In this document: positions 34,088 to 43,334 of the stretch, piece by piece | Position numbering within the stretch: position 1 is the stretch's first letter | Layout of the letters: every line of letters begins with the position of its first letter | Source of the DNA: an uncultured Luminiphilus sp. | GTDB lineage: Bacteria; Pseudomonadota; Gammaproteobacteria; Pseudomonadales; Halieaceae | Direction: 5' to 3' | NCBI GenBank assembly: GCA_938084055.1 | Contig: CALKDK010000014.1 | Span: forward strand, 1 to 64,000 | DNA length: 64,000 bases | Notes under the pieces: generated by a model | Told to the model about the DNA's origin: nothing | Databases searched by the model: none | What the model saw: the letters and a program-made list of their open reading frames with translations, nothing else | Position numbers and translations under genes: made by a program

Positions 34088-36101
34088 AAACCCAGCCATG
34101 CCCCTGACCATTGCAACTCCAGGCCCCGAGCGGGACCGCGCCGACATACTCTGGCAGCCAAGCGCAGCTCAAATCAAGGGCACAGCGGTCTTTGGCTTTA
34201 TGGAAGTTCTCGAGCAAAAGGGATGGGGTGATTTCTCAGATTATGCGAATCTGCATCGCTTTTCGGTTGAGCACCGGGAGGCATTCTGGAATGCGGTATG
34301 GGATTACACGGGTGTCGTGGCAGAGCACAGGGGCGATTGCATTGCTGAGCATCCAGATGAGTTTCCCTGCCAACCCCGACCCAGGGTACGTTGGTACCCC
34401 CAGGCGCGGCTGAATTTTGCTGAAAATTTGCTGCGCTATCGTGATGATCGAATTGCGTTGGTATCCCATCTCGAGAACGGTCGGCGTCGCACCATAACGT
34501 ATGCACAGCTGTACCGGGACGTTGCTCGGGTGGCAGCGGGTTTGCGCAGGGCAGGTGTCACCGCTGGTGACCGTGTGGTGGGCTTCATGCCCAATATTAT
34601 TGAAACAGTTCAGGCCATGCTGGCTACAGCGAGTCTGGGTGCAATCTGGTCTTCATGCTCTCCTGATTTTGGTATCAATGGGGTACTGGACCGGTTCGGT
34701 CAGATCAAACCCAAGGTGCTGTTCAGTGCTGATGGTTACTTTTATAACGGCAAGGCCTGCGATTCGCTCGACCGGCTGGCGGCGGTCACCGCGGCGATAG
34801 ACAGCTTGGAAGCCGTGGTGGTGGTACCCCTGCTGTCGGAGCACCCCCAGCTGGCGAATCTCACCGGCGCATGCTTGTGGCGTGATTTCCAGGTGGGCGA
34901 TGTGGATGAGCTGGAGTTTGCACAACTGCCCTTCGATCACCCCCTCTATATCATGTATTCCTCTGGGACTACCGGCATGCCCAAATGCATTGTTCACGGT
35001 GCCGGAGGTACGTTGCTTCAGCACCTGAAAGAGCATCGCTTGCATGTGAATCTGGCCAGGGATGACGTGTTCTTTTATTTTACGACCTGTGGCTGGATGA
35101 TGTGGAACTGGCTGGTTTCAGGATTGGCCACCGGTGCCACACTGCTGCTCTACGATGGCTCCCCGTTTGCGGATAACGGCCAGGTGTTGTTAAAAGCGAT
35201 TGAAACGGAAAAGATTTCTGTTTTCGGTGTCAGTGCCAAGTACATCGCCGCCTTGGAGAAAGCCGGTATCGTTGCCCGGGAGAGCGCAGATCTGGGCAGT
35301 CTGAACACGGTGTTGTCGACGGGCTCCCCGTTGTCCCACGAGGGCTTCGACTATGTCTACAAGACCTTCAAAGCCAATCTCTGCCTGTCGTCGATAAGCG
35401 GTGGCACCGATATTCTGTCGTGCTTTGTTGGCGGGTGTCCCATTTTGCCGGTGCGAGCCGGAGAAATTCAGGCGCCTGGGTTGGGCATGGCCGTGGCAAT
35501 ATGGAATGAGAATGGCGAGCCCGTTGCGGGTGAAAAAGGCGAACTGGTTTGTACACGGCCATTTCCAAGTATGCCCATTGGTTTCTGGAACGATCCTGAC
35601 GGTGCCTTGTATCGCAGCGCCTATTTTGCCCGGTGGCCCAATATATGGGCGCACGGTGATTACGGGGAGCTTACCGCTGCCGGAGGTTATGTGATTCACG
35701 GTCGATCCGATGCGGTGCTCAATCCAGGGGGCGTTCGAATTGGCACTGCTGAGATATACCGTCAGGTTGAACGGCTGCCAGAAATAGTTGAGAGCATTGT
35801 TGTGGGGCAGGACTGGGCTGATGATGTTCGTGTCGTGCTCTTTGTCGTGCCAGCGGCGGACGTAAAGCTTGACGACGCGCTCCGCGAGAGAATCCGAGGG
35901 GTAATCCGAGACAATGCAACCCCCCGACACGTTCCGGCAATCATACTTCAGGTCAATGATATTCCCAGAACGTTAAGTGGCAAGATCGTAGAACTTGCGG
36001 TGCGTCAGGTGATTCACAACAAGCCTGTAAAAAATACCGATGCACTTGCGAATCCTGACGCGCTGGAGCAATTCAGGAACCGCCCCGAGCTGCTCGTATA
36101 A
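34071..36101 (+). CDS. acetoacetate--CoA ligase
   Basis: 676 aa; [56 protein letters not shown]; overlaps the upstream ligase by 17 nt. Confidence 0.92.
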   Translation: MNKAIENPAMPLTIATPGPERDRADILWQPSAAQIKGTAVFGFMEVLEQKGWGDFSDYANLHRFSVEHREAFWNAVWDYTGVVAEHRGDCIAEHPDEFPCQPRPRVRWYPQARLNFAENLLRYRDDRIALVSHLENGRRRTITYAQLYRDVARVAAGLRRAGVTAGDRVVGFMPNIIETVQAMLATASLGAIWSSCSPDFGINGVLDRFGQIKPKVLFSADGYFYNGKACDSLDRLAAVTAAIDSLEAVVVVPLLSEHPQLANLTGACLWRDFQVGDVDELEFAQLPFDHPLYIMYSSGTTGMPKCIVHGAGGTLLQHLKEHRLHVNLARDDVFFYFTTCGWMMWNWLVSGLATGATLLLYDGSPFADNGQVLLKAIETEKISVFGVSAKYIAALEKAGIVARESADLGSLNTVLSTGSPLSHEGFDYVYKTFKANLCLSSISGGTDILSCFVGGCPILPVRAGEIQAPGLGMAVAIWNENGEPVAGEKGELVCTRPFPSMPIGFWNDPDGALYRSAYFARWPNIWAHGDYGELTAAGGYVIHGRSDAVLNPGGVRIGTAEIYRQVERLPEIVESIVVGQDWADDVRVVLFVVPAADVKLDDALRERIRGVIRDNATPRHVPAIILQVNDIPRTLSGKIVELAVRQVIHNKPVKNTDALANPDALEQFRNRPELLV

Positions 36102-36166
36102 GCCCATCTGGGTAACGCCGGATTGAATGACAGTGTTGTGCTGCGCTGTGCTAAACCCGCCAGCTG

Positions 36167-38035
36167 TCAGGCGGCGCGCAGTGCCCGCCCCAGGGTTTGC
36201 TGCCCCAATGCCTTCTGAGGCTCGCCATTGGCCCAGGCGAGCACGCCGTTAATAAATACCGAACCGACAATGCCCTCGGGACGATTGACCATTTGGTGGT
36301 GATCAAATATTTCCCGGTATTCCAGCCTGCGTGTCTGGTCTGGCTCCCATCCGTCCAGGGCATGTGGGTTGATCAGCACCATATCGGCGCGTGCACCCAG
36401 GGCAAGGGAACCTGCGTCAAGGCCAAACAGCCTTGCCGGTTCCTGAGTCAATCTCTGAACCATGCGCGAAACGGTGGCCTCATCCCGCCCTTTGGCCAAC
36501 TTCAGCGACATCAGGTTGCTGTCAAAGAAAGCCATGTTGGTGATGTGTGCGCCAGAGTCGTTGAAGCCGGGCAGCGCGTGTTCGTCCAGCAAGTAATCCA
36601 GGGTGGCCCTGTTGCCCTCGTTGGCAATGTCGGCATAGAACCGAAAGGTTTTGTCGTAGCGCCGCATCATATGCAGCATGAAATCAGCATCGTCGCGAAG
36701 AGTGGCCGGAAACTCCTCGAAGGCCGATTGTTCAGCTCGAGAACGCGCGGCGGATTCGTCGCCCGCCTTGAACCGCTGGACACGCTTCATCACGTCAGCC
36801 ATTGACTCGCCATCCCAATTATTAACGGGTGCGCCGTCAAAGATGAGTCGTTCCGCATCCCTGACCACAAGGCTGTCGGGAAACCCCTTACTGGCTTTCC
36901 AGCTGGCAAAGTCGCCCCCCGTTCTGCCGTGCATCCACTCCTTGCGGAACAGCTCAATCCAGTCGGGATCATGGAGCAGAGCACGACGTCCCTCGATATC
37001 ATCGTATTCCTTGGCGATCAGTTGCGAGGTCGAAGACATTTCCTCAAAAAGCGGGCTGACGATCCCGTCCGACCACACCCTGAAGTTTGTTCCCAGTGCC
37101 TGGAAGTGGAGCTTGCCCTTAAACAGCCAGGTATTGAAAAGACTGGCCACTTTGAGAAACAGTCGGCCTGCGCGGGGCGCTGCCGTCATCTCCATCGCCG
37201 ACAGCGCTGATGTTTTCAGTGGTTTGCCGAACAGGCGACCACTGGTCAGTGAAAAGTAGACAATGGCCATCAGTCGATTTTCGATGATAGGTGTGGTCTG
37301 CCAAACCCGATCATACTTGCGGACAATTTTCAGGAGCCTGCGCAGCTCACGGAAGCTGGCAAACTGTGTGGGAATCCGCTTGGTTGTATTGGGGTCGTTG
37401 GAGAGATAGTGAAAGGGCAGGCCATCGGTACTCAGCCCCAGATAGCCCTGCTGCATGGCTGTTTCCAGCAGGTCTTCCATTTTCTTGAGTTCTTTTTCCG
37501 TGGGGGCCCTGCTAACGCTGGCGTCCAGACCCATAACCTCGACCCGCAGCATGGAATGGGGAACAAAAGTAGCGATATTGGGTCCGAGGGGTAAGCTGGC
37601 GAAATGATCGATGTAGTCCCCGGTATTGTCCCAGGTAATCTTCTCGGTGACCTTGCGAAGCACCGCCTTGGGTATATTTTCTACCCGCGTAAAACAGTCG
37701 ACGATCGGTTCCTGCGTGCCGGATTTCTGACTGCCAAAGCTGGTGCCGAGGCTGCAGTTTCCGACCAGCACCGTCGTCGTGCCGTGCCGCACCACCTCGG
37801 GAAGCGCCGGTTCCACATCGACTTCTAGGTCAAGGTGGGTGTGGATGTCGAGCATCCCCGGGAGCAACCATTGTCCCGAGGCCTCAATCACCGACTCCGC
37901 GTGACCCGCCGGCAAATTCTCTCCCCGCGCGACAACCCGTCCCTCTCGTACGGCAAGATCCTGAACGCTTGGCAGGGCACCGCTACCGTCAAATAACTTG
38001 GCGCCTTTAATAAGCAGGTCCCACGTTGCTTTCAT
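36167..38035 (-). CDS. amidohydrolase family, N-acyl-D-amino-acid deacylase-like
   Basis: 622 aa; WLLPGMLDIHTHLDLE, HGTTTVLVGNCSLG, FNDSGAHITNMAFFD, GARADMVLINP. Confidence 0.88.
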   Translation of the reverse strand: MKATWDLLIKGAKLFDGSGALPSVQDLAVREGRVVARGENLPAGHAESVIEASGQWLLPGMLDIHTHLDLEVDVEPALPEVVRHGTTTVLVGNCSLGTSFGSQKSGTQEPIVDCFTRVENIPKAVLRKVTEKITWDNTGDYIDHFASLPLGPNIATFVPHSMLRVEVMGLDASVSRAPTEKELKKMEDLLETAMQQGYLGLSTDGLPFHYLSNDPNTTKRIPTQFASFRELRRLLKIVRKYDRVWQTTPIIENRLMAIVYFSLTSGRLFGKPLKTSALSAMEMTAAPRAGRLFLKVASLFNTWLFKGKLHFQALGTNFRVWSDGIVSPLFEEMSSTSQLIAKEYDDIEGRRALLHDPDWIELFRKEWMHGRTGGDFASWKASKGFPDSLVVRDAERLIFDGAPVNNWDGESMADVMKRVQRFKAGDESAARSRAEQSAFEEFPATLRDDADFMLHMMRRYDKTFRFYADIANEGNRATLDYLLDEHALPGFNDSGAHITNMAFFDSNLMSLKLAKGRDEATVSRMVQRLTQEPARLFGLDAGSLALGARADMVLINPHALDGWEPDQTRRLEYREIFDHHQMVNRPEGIVGSVFINGVLAWANGEPQKALGQQTLGRALRAA

Positions 38036-38735
38036 CTTCTCCCCCCATGCAGCGAAGCCAGGGCTCCGCTCTGAACCGAGCGGCGAAGTTTAGCTCAGTT
38101 AGCGACGGGGTGCTCACTTCAAAGTTGAGTCCCCCCTTGCCTGAGTTGGGCTGGCGGGATCAGGGGGGGGAATGGCCTGTGGCCCAACCTGTTACAGCGT
38201 CGACTGCGCTGAGCATAAAGGGTTCGAAAAACCAGTTTTAAATGGACTTTTTGGACGCATCTGAGCGACATAAATGGATCAGAAAACGACGTCGAGAAAG
38301 AGGGATTATGCACAGTTGGAGACGCCGTAAACTGGCCCTTGTGCGACCGTGGTTTGATCTCGACTTCCGTTCGAACTGGTTTTTTCGGTATTTACCGGGC
38401 ATGGGCGCGCGCAGTCGCCCTCGGGGCCGCCTGACTGAGGCGCCAAAGTTTCTCTGCAACCGGCTCCATTTGGCCGCTGGCGGGTGATGGGGGTGATTGC
38501 CATGCTGGTTAATGTTTCCAATAATGCAGGGTCGCCAGTCGTAATGGGGTTCCCTTCGGGGTTGGCCTGAGGGTTGCGACGGTGTGGTTTCGGTTCAGTT
38601 TAGGGGGGCTGACTGGGGTGATGTCAGCGGCCAGCCTTGACTGTCTGAACCCAAGTGCAGGCGAACCCGCTAACTAAGCGGATGCCACAAAGTCAATTGC
38701 CCACTCGCTTACCAGTATTCAAGGAACGTTGAATC

Positions 38736-40421
38736 ATGCCCACCGATATTGAAATTGCACAGGCAGCAATACCCAAGCCCATTGCAGACATCGCAGCGGG
38801 TCTCTCGATTCCCGATGAGGCTCTTGAGCCTTACGGCCGAACCAAAGCCAAAATCAATCTCAACTGGTTGTTGGAGCAGCCGGTTCGCCAGTCAGCTCGA
38901 ATGGTTTTGGTAACTGCAGTCAGTCCAACGCCGTCGGGTGAGGGCAAAACCACCACAACTGTGGGTCTGGGTGATGCCCTTCGTCACATCGGTAAAGATG
39001 CCATGATTTGCCTGAGGGAACCCTCTCTGGGTCCCGTATTTGGTATGAAGGGTGGAGCGGCCGGTGGTGGCTATGCCCAGGTCATCCCTATGGAGGACAT
39101 CAACCTGCACTTTAACGGCGACCTCCACGCCATCAGCGTGGCAAACAATCTGCTCGCCGCACTCATTGACAATCACATTCACCATGGCAATACCTTGGGT
39201 ATCGATGTGCGGCGTGTCACCTGGAAACGCGTGCTGGATATGAACGATCGAGCGCTGCGGGACATCACCGTTGGCATGGGCGGCGTGGGAAATGGTTACC
39301 CGAGACAGGATGGCTTCGATATTGTCGTCGCCTCGGAAATCATGGCCATTTTTTGCCTGGCTACAGACCTTGCCGACCTCAAGGCGCGTATCGGGCGGAT
39401 TGTGGTGGGGTATACCCGGGAGAAGCAACCGGTCCGAGCGAGCGATCTCAAGGCTGAAGGCGCACTCACTGCCGTGCTCAAGGACGCACTGTCGCCCAAT
39501 CTGGTGCAGACGCTGGAAGGGACACCAGCGTTTGTTCACGGCGGACCCTTCGCAAATATTGCTCATGGTTGTAATAGCGTTATCGCAACAACCGGTGCTC
39601 TGCGACTCACTGACTATGTTGTTACAGAGGCGGGATTCGGTGCAGATTTGGGCGCCGAAAAATTCATCGATATAAAATGTCGGTCTTCGAATCTCAGGCC
39701 GTCGGTGGCAGTTCTGGTAGCAACGATCCGTGCCCTGAAATTTCATGGGGGTGTTGCCAAGGAGGATTTGAATACTGAGGACCTCGACGCCCTCGCTGCG
39801 GGCATGGTCAACCTGGAGCGTCATGTTACGAATATTCGTGATCACTACGGCGTCACGCCCATCGTTTCGATCAACCAGTTCGTGTCGGACACCGATGCTG
39901 AACTTGCTTTACTGGTTGAGCGGGTAGAGGCTATGGGAATCCGGATCGCTGTTGCCAGCCATTGGGCCAATGGCGGCGCAGGGGCTACAGAACTCGCGCA
40001 CATGGTGGCCGAGGCCTGTGATGCCGATGAGCGGTCGGCGAGCAGCGGGCATGACACATTTGTCTATCCGGACTCGGCATCACTGCTTGCCAAGATCGAC
40101 GCTGTAGCGACCAAGATTTATGGGGCCAGTGAGGTGACTGCCAGCAGTAAGGTCCGCAACCGGCTTCACGAGCTTGAGAATGAAGGTTACGGCGCCATGC
40201 CCGTGTGTATCGCAAAGACGCCCTATTCCTTCTCTACTGATGCCCAACTCCGGGGAGCACCCTCTGGTCATGTCATGGATATCCGTGAGGTGAGACTCTC
40301 AGTGGGTGCTGGGTTTGTAGTCGCAGTGTGCGGCGATGTCATGACCATGCCGGGACTACCCAAAGTGCCCGCGAGTGAGAATATCGATGTTGTTAATGGT
40401 CAGGTAACAGGCCTTTTTTGA
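38736..40421 (+). CDS. fhs: formate--tetrahydrofolate ligase
   Basis: 561 aa; [58 protein letters not shown]. Confidence 0.97.
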   Translation: MPTDIEIAQAAIPKPIADIAAGLSIPDEALEPYGRTKAKINLNWLLEQPVRQSARMVLVTAVSPTPSGEGKTTTTVGLGDALRHIGKDAMICLREPSLGPVFGMKGGAAGGGYAQVIPMEDINLHFNGDLHAISVANNLLAALIDNHIHHGNTLGIDVRRVTWKRVLDMNDRALRDITVGMGGVGNGYPRQDGFDIVVASEIMAIFCLATDLADLKARIGRIVVGYTREKQPVRASDLKAEGALTAVLKDALSPNLVQTLEGTPAFVHGGPFANIAHGCNSVIATTGALRLTDYVVTEAGFGADLGAEKFIDIKCRSSNLRPSVAVLVATIRALKFHGGVAKEDLNTEDLDALAAGMVNLERHVTNIRDHYGVTPIVSINQFVSDTDAELALLVERVEAMGIRIAVASHWANGGAGATELAHMVAEACDADERSASSGHDTFVYPDSASLLAKIDAVATKIYGASEVTASSKVRNRLHELENEGYGAMPVCIAKTPYSFSTDAQLRGAPSGHVMDIREVRLSVGAGFVVAVCGDVMTMPGLPKVPASENIDVVNGQVTGLF

Positions 40422-41260
40422 TGCCGGTCCATGCCACCGATCCCCGGCCAATGTTGCGCATCAATAACGTGACCGCAACCGGTTCGTCCCCTATCGATCA
40501 ATTTGATCGCGTTGTGGTCGAGGCTCCACTTGCCATCTCAGTTGATCAGCAGACTTTACTCACCACCATGCGTACCCCAGGTCACGATGAAGAACTGGCG
40601 GCCGGGTGGTTGCTGAGTGAGGCGAACGTAGGGGCGCCGGCCGACATCGTCAGTATCGAGCGCGTCGGGGCATCGGAACTGCAGCAGTGGGGCGTTGATG
40701 ATGCCGTGGACACCATCCTGGCAGAGCTGGCACCCGGTATTGAGCCGCCCAAGCCCAGGGCCTACCTGACGTCCACCTCCTGTGGGATTTGCAGTAGTGA
40801 TGTGCTCAACACGACACCCAGTCCCAAGGTGCCGTTGCACAGTGATGACTGGTCAGTTACACCCCAGGCAGCCCATGATTTAATAAGTGGCATGCGACAA
40901 CAGCAGAAAATGTTCGACCTGACCGGTTCACTCCATGCCGCAGCCCTCGCGAGCCCGTACCACCAAATACAAGTCGTTCGCGAGGATGTCGGGCGGCACA
41001 ATGCGGTAGATAAGGTCTTCGGGACAGCCCTTCTGGAGGGTAATTTCCCGCTATCTGATCACCTCCTTGTGGTCAGCGGTCGCGTTTCCTACGAAATTGT
41101 GGCAAAAGCACTCAGCGCATGCGTGGCAGGGATTATAGCGGTATCGGGTCCGACGACCCTCGCCGTAGATCTGGCGAGGGCACACGGCATGGTCTTGATT
41201 GGTTTCACCCGGGATGATCGAATGAACGTTTACTCGGGCAAGGAGCGGGTGGAACTGTGA
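40421..41260 (+). CDS. fdhD: formate dehydrogenase accessory sulfurtransferase FdhD
   Basis: TSTSCGICSSDVLN (CxxC), VREDVGRHNAVDKVFG; TGATG junction with fhs. Confidence 0.96.
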   Translation: MPVHATDPRPMLRINNVTATGSSPIDQFDRVVVEAPLAISVDQQTLLTTMRTPGHDEELAAGWLLSEANVGAPADIVSIERVGASELQQWGVDDAVDTILAELAPGIEPPKPRAYLTSTSCGICSSDVLNTTPSPKVPLHSDDWSVTPQAAHDLISGMRQQQKMFDLTGSLHAAALASPYHQIQVVREDVGRHNAVDKVFGTALLEGNFPLSDHLLVVSGRVSYEIVAKALSACVAGIIAVSGPTTLAVDLARAHGMVLIGFTRDDRMNVYSGKERVEL

Positions 41261-41748
41261 CACACCCCGATAGTGACAGCCCAGGGCTGAGACAAACCAT
41301 TCTCTCGCTGGCCGAGCCCATAGTGGCGACTGAAGCAGGCCCAGTATTACTGTGTCTTCAAAAAGTGCAGGCGCACTACGGGTATGTCCCCGAGGGATCG
41401 GTGTCCGTTATTGCTGAGGTCTGTAATTTGACCCGAGCTGATGTGCACGGCGTTTTGTCCTATTACAGCGATTTAAGGAAAACACCGCCCCCGAGGGTTC
41501 CCGTGCGCCTGTGTGCTGCGGAGGCATGTCAGGCCGTTGGTGGCAGGGCACTTGCTAAAGCCTGGCGACAGGCCTGCGAGAGTGATCCAGAGCTTGCCGA
41601 GGATACTGGGATAGATGAACCGGTTTTCTGCCTTGGTAACTGTGCCCTGGGTCCAGCGGCCCTGGTTAACGACGAACTCCTGGGATGCGCGGATGTTGAC
41701 CGGCTCAAAGCTGCCGTTGTCATTGCCCGGAGTAAGGTGGCGCTATGA
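41257..41748 (+). CDS. fdsG: NAD-dependent formate dehydrogenase gamma subunit (NuoE-like)
   Basis: HYGYVPEGSVSVIAEVCNLTRADVHGVLSYYSDLR; CAAEACQAVGG and CLGNCALGPAALV 2Fe-2S ligands. Confidence 0.94.
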   Translation: MTHPDSDSPGLRQTILSLAEPIVATEAGPVLLCLQKVQAHYGYVPEGSVSVIAEVCNLTRADVHGVLSYYSDLRKTPPPRVPVRLCAAEACQAVGGRALAKAWRQACESDPELAEDTGIDEPVFCLGNCALGPAALVNDELLGCADVDRLKAAVVIARSKVAL

Positions 41749-43334
41749 GTATCTGGTTCGTACCGCGTGACGCAGCCGCCCGATCCGTTGGCGCAGACCA
41801 GATCGCCGAGGCATTGGAAGCCCAGGGGTTGGAAGTGGTGCGAACCGGGAGCAGGGGCCTGCTCTGGTTGGAACCTTTGGTGGAGCGGGCTGACTCCAGA
41901 GATGGTGTTCGTGTGGGCTGGGGCAACGTCAGGGCGAGCGATGTGACGGCATGCCTCCCTGAAGAGTCTGATGAGTCCTACCTCGGGGAAGTTGAGCAAT
42001 TAGACTACCTGGCCTGTCAGGATCGCTGGATCTACCAGCGTGTCGGTGTGATCGACCCTGTCGATCCTGCGGATTTTATTGCCCATGGTGGTTTGTCCGG
42101 ATTGAGACGCGCCCTCGATATGAGCCCTGATGCCGTTGTGGATGAGGTCTTTGAGTCGGGCCTGCGCGGTCGTGGTGGCGCCGGATTTCCAACCGGCATT
42201 AAATGGCGCACGGTTGCACAACAAAATCCTGCAGTCCATGCCGGTGATCCTGCCGATGCGCCGCGCCATAAATACATCTGTGTTAATGCCGACGAGGGAG
42301 ACAGCGGTACCTTTGCCGACCGTATGCTTATGGAAGGCGACCCTTTTTGCCTGCTTGAGGGCATGGCCATTGCGGCCCATGCCGTGGGTGCTGACCTTGG
42401 CATCGTTTACCTGCGTTCCGAGTATCCTGCGGCTATCGCAGTGCTTACAGAGGCCATCATCAAGGCTCGGGAGTTGGGTTGGCTGGGTCAGGGTATACTG
42501 GGTTCGGACTGTAATTTTGACGTCACGATCCGTGTGGGTGCGGGCTCCTACGTCTGCGGTGAAGAAACAGCCATGCTGGAGAGTTTGGAAGGCCGTAGGG
42601 GCATGGTCCGCGCGAAGCCTCCCCTGCCAGCTATAGAGGGGTTGTTTGGTACCCCTACGGTTATCAACAACGTCCTTACCATAGCCAGCGTACCCTCCAT
42701 ACTCGCGCGTGGTGCAGAGGCATACGCGGCACTGGGTGAAGAGCGCTCCCGGGGGACACAGGTATTCCAGCTTGCGGGCAATATCGCCCGGGGCGGTATT
42801 GTAGAAGTGGCTTTTGGTATTTCTGCGCGGGAGTTGGTGCTGGAACTTGGGCAGGGCACGCGTTCGGGTCGTCCACTGAGGGCGGTGCAGATCGGTGGTC
42901 CACTGGGTGCTTATTTGCCGGCCGATGCATTGAATATACCGATGGCCTACGAGTCTCTGGCCGCGGCGGGTGCCATGTTGGGCCACGGTGGTCTGGTAGT
43001 ATTCGATGATACGGTTGATATGGCGGAACAGGCGCGCTTTGCCATGGAGTTCTGTGTCGAAGAGTCCTGTGGCAAATGTACACCCTGCAGGATTGGGGCA
43101 GTACGCGGTGTTGAAGTTATTGACGATCTGCTGGCGTCCGATGACCCTGCAGCGTCAGAGCGGCTGTTGCGGGATCTCTGTGATGTGATGACTCAGGGAT
43201 CACTCTGTGCGATGGGGGGGCTGACCCCGCAGCCGGTCTTGAGTGCTCTGGATCAGTTTCCGGAAGATTTTAGGGTTGGGGGCGGTGTGCAATCTCCTGC
43301 AACCCGGGGAGTGAGTCATGAACAAGCCAATTGA
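41745..43334 (+). CDS. fdsB: NAD-dependent formate dehydrogenase beta subunit (NuoF-like with NuoE-like N-terminus)
   Basis: GLRGRGGAGFPTGIKW, NADEGDSGTFADR, ESCGKCTPCRIG. Confidence 0.95.
   Translation: MSIWFVPRDAAARSVGADQIAEALEAQGLEVVRTGSRGLLWLEPLVERADSRDGVRVGWGNVRASDVTACLPEESDESYLGEVEQLDYLACQDRWIYQRVGVIDPVDPADFIAHGGLSGLRRALDMSPDAVVDEVFESGLRGRGGAGFPTGIKWRTVAQQNPAVHAGDPADAPRHKYICVNADEGDSGTFADRMLMEGDPFCLLEGMAIAAHAVGADLGIVYLRSEYPAAIAVLTEAIIKARELGWLGQGILGSDCNFDVTIRVGAGSYVCGEETAMLESLEGRRGMVRAKPPLPAIEGLFGTPTVINNVLTIASVPSILARGAEAYAALGEERSRGTQVFQLAGNIARGGIVEVAFGISARELVLELGQGTRSGRPLRAVQIGGPLGAYLPADALNIPMAYESLAAAGAMLGHGGLVVFDDTVDMAEQARFAMEFCVEESCGKCTPCRIGAVRGVEVIDDLLASDDPAASERLLRDLCDVMTQGSLCAMGGLTPQPVLSALDQFPEDFRVGGGVQSPATRGVSHEQAN

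Noticed and set aside
38242-38487. 81-aa plus-strand ORF (and antisense 73-aa ORF) in the fhs intergenic region
   Set aside because: Arg/Trp-rich, no clear RBS, no recognisable family; cannot separate from random ORF without conservation data.
38480-38735. ZTP (pfl) riboswitch upstream of fhs
   Set aside because: fhs is a classic ZTP target, but the hallmark 3' motif CCGCCUGGGCA is absent; kept only as an unclassified structured-leader finding.
38892-39845. 317-aa minus-strand ORF inside fhs
   Set aside because: Lies entirely antisense to formate--THF ligase; translation shows no family features.
42000-42986. 328-aa minus-strand ORF inside fdsB
   Set aside because: Antisense to a strongly conserved NuoF-like gene; codon-bias shadow.
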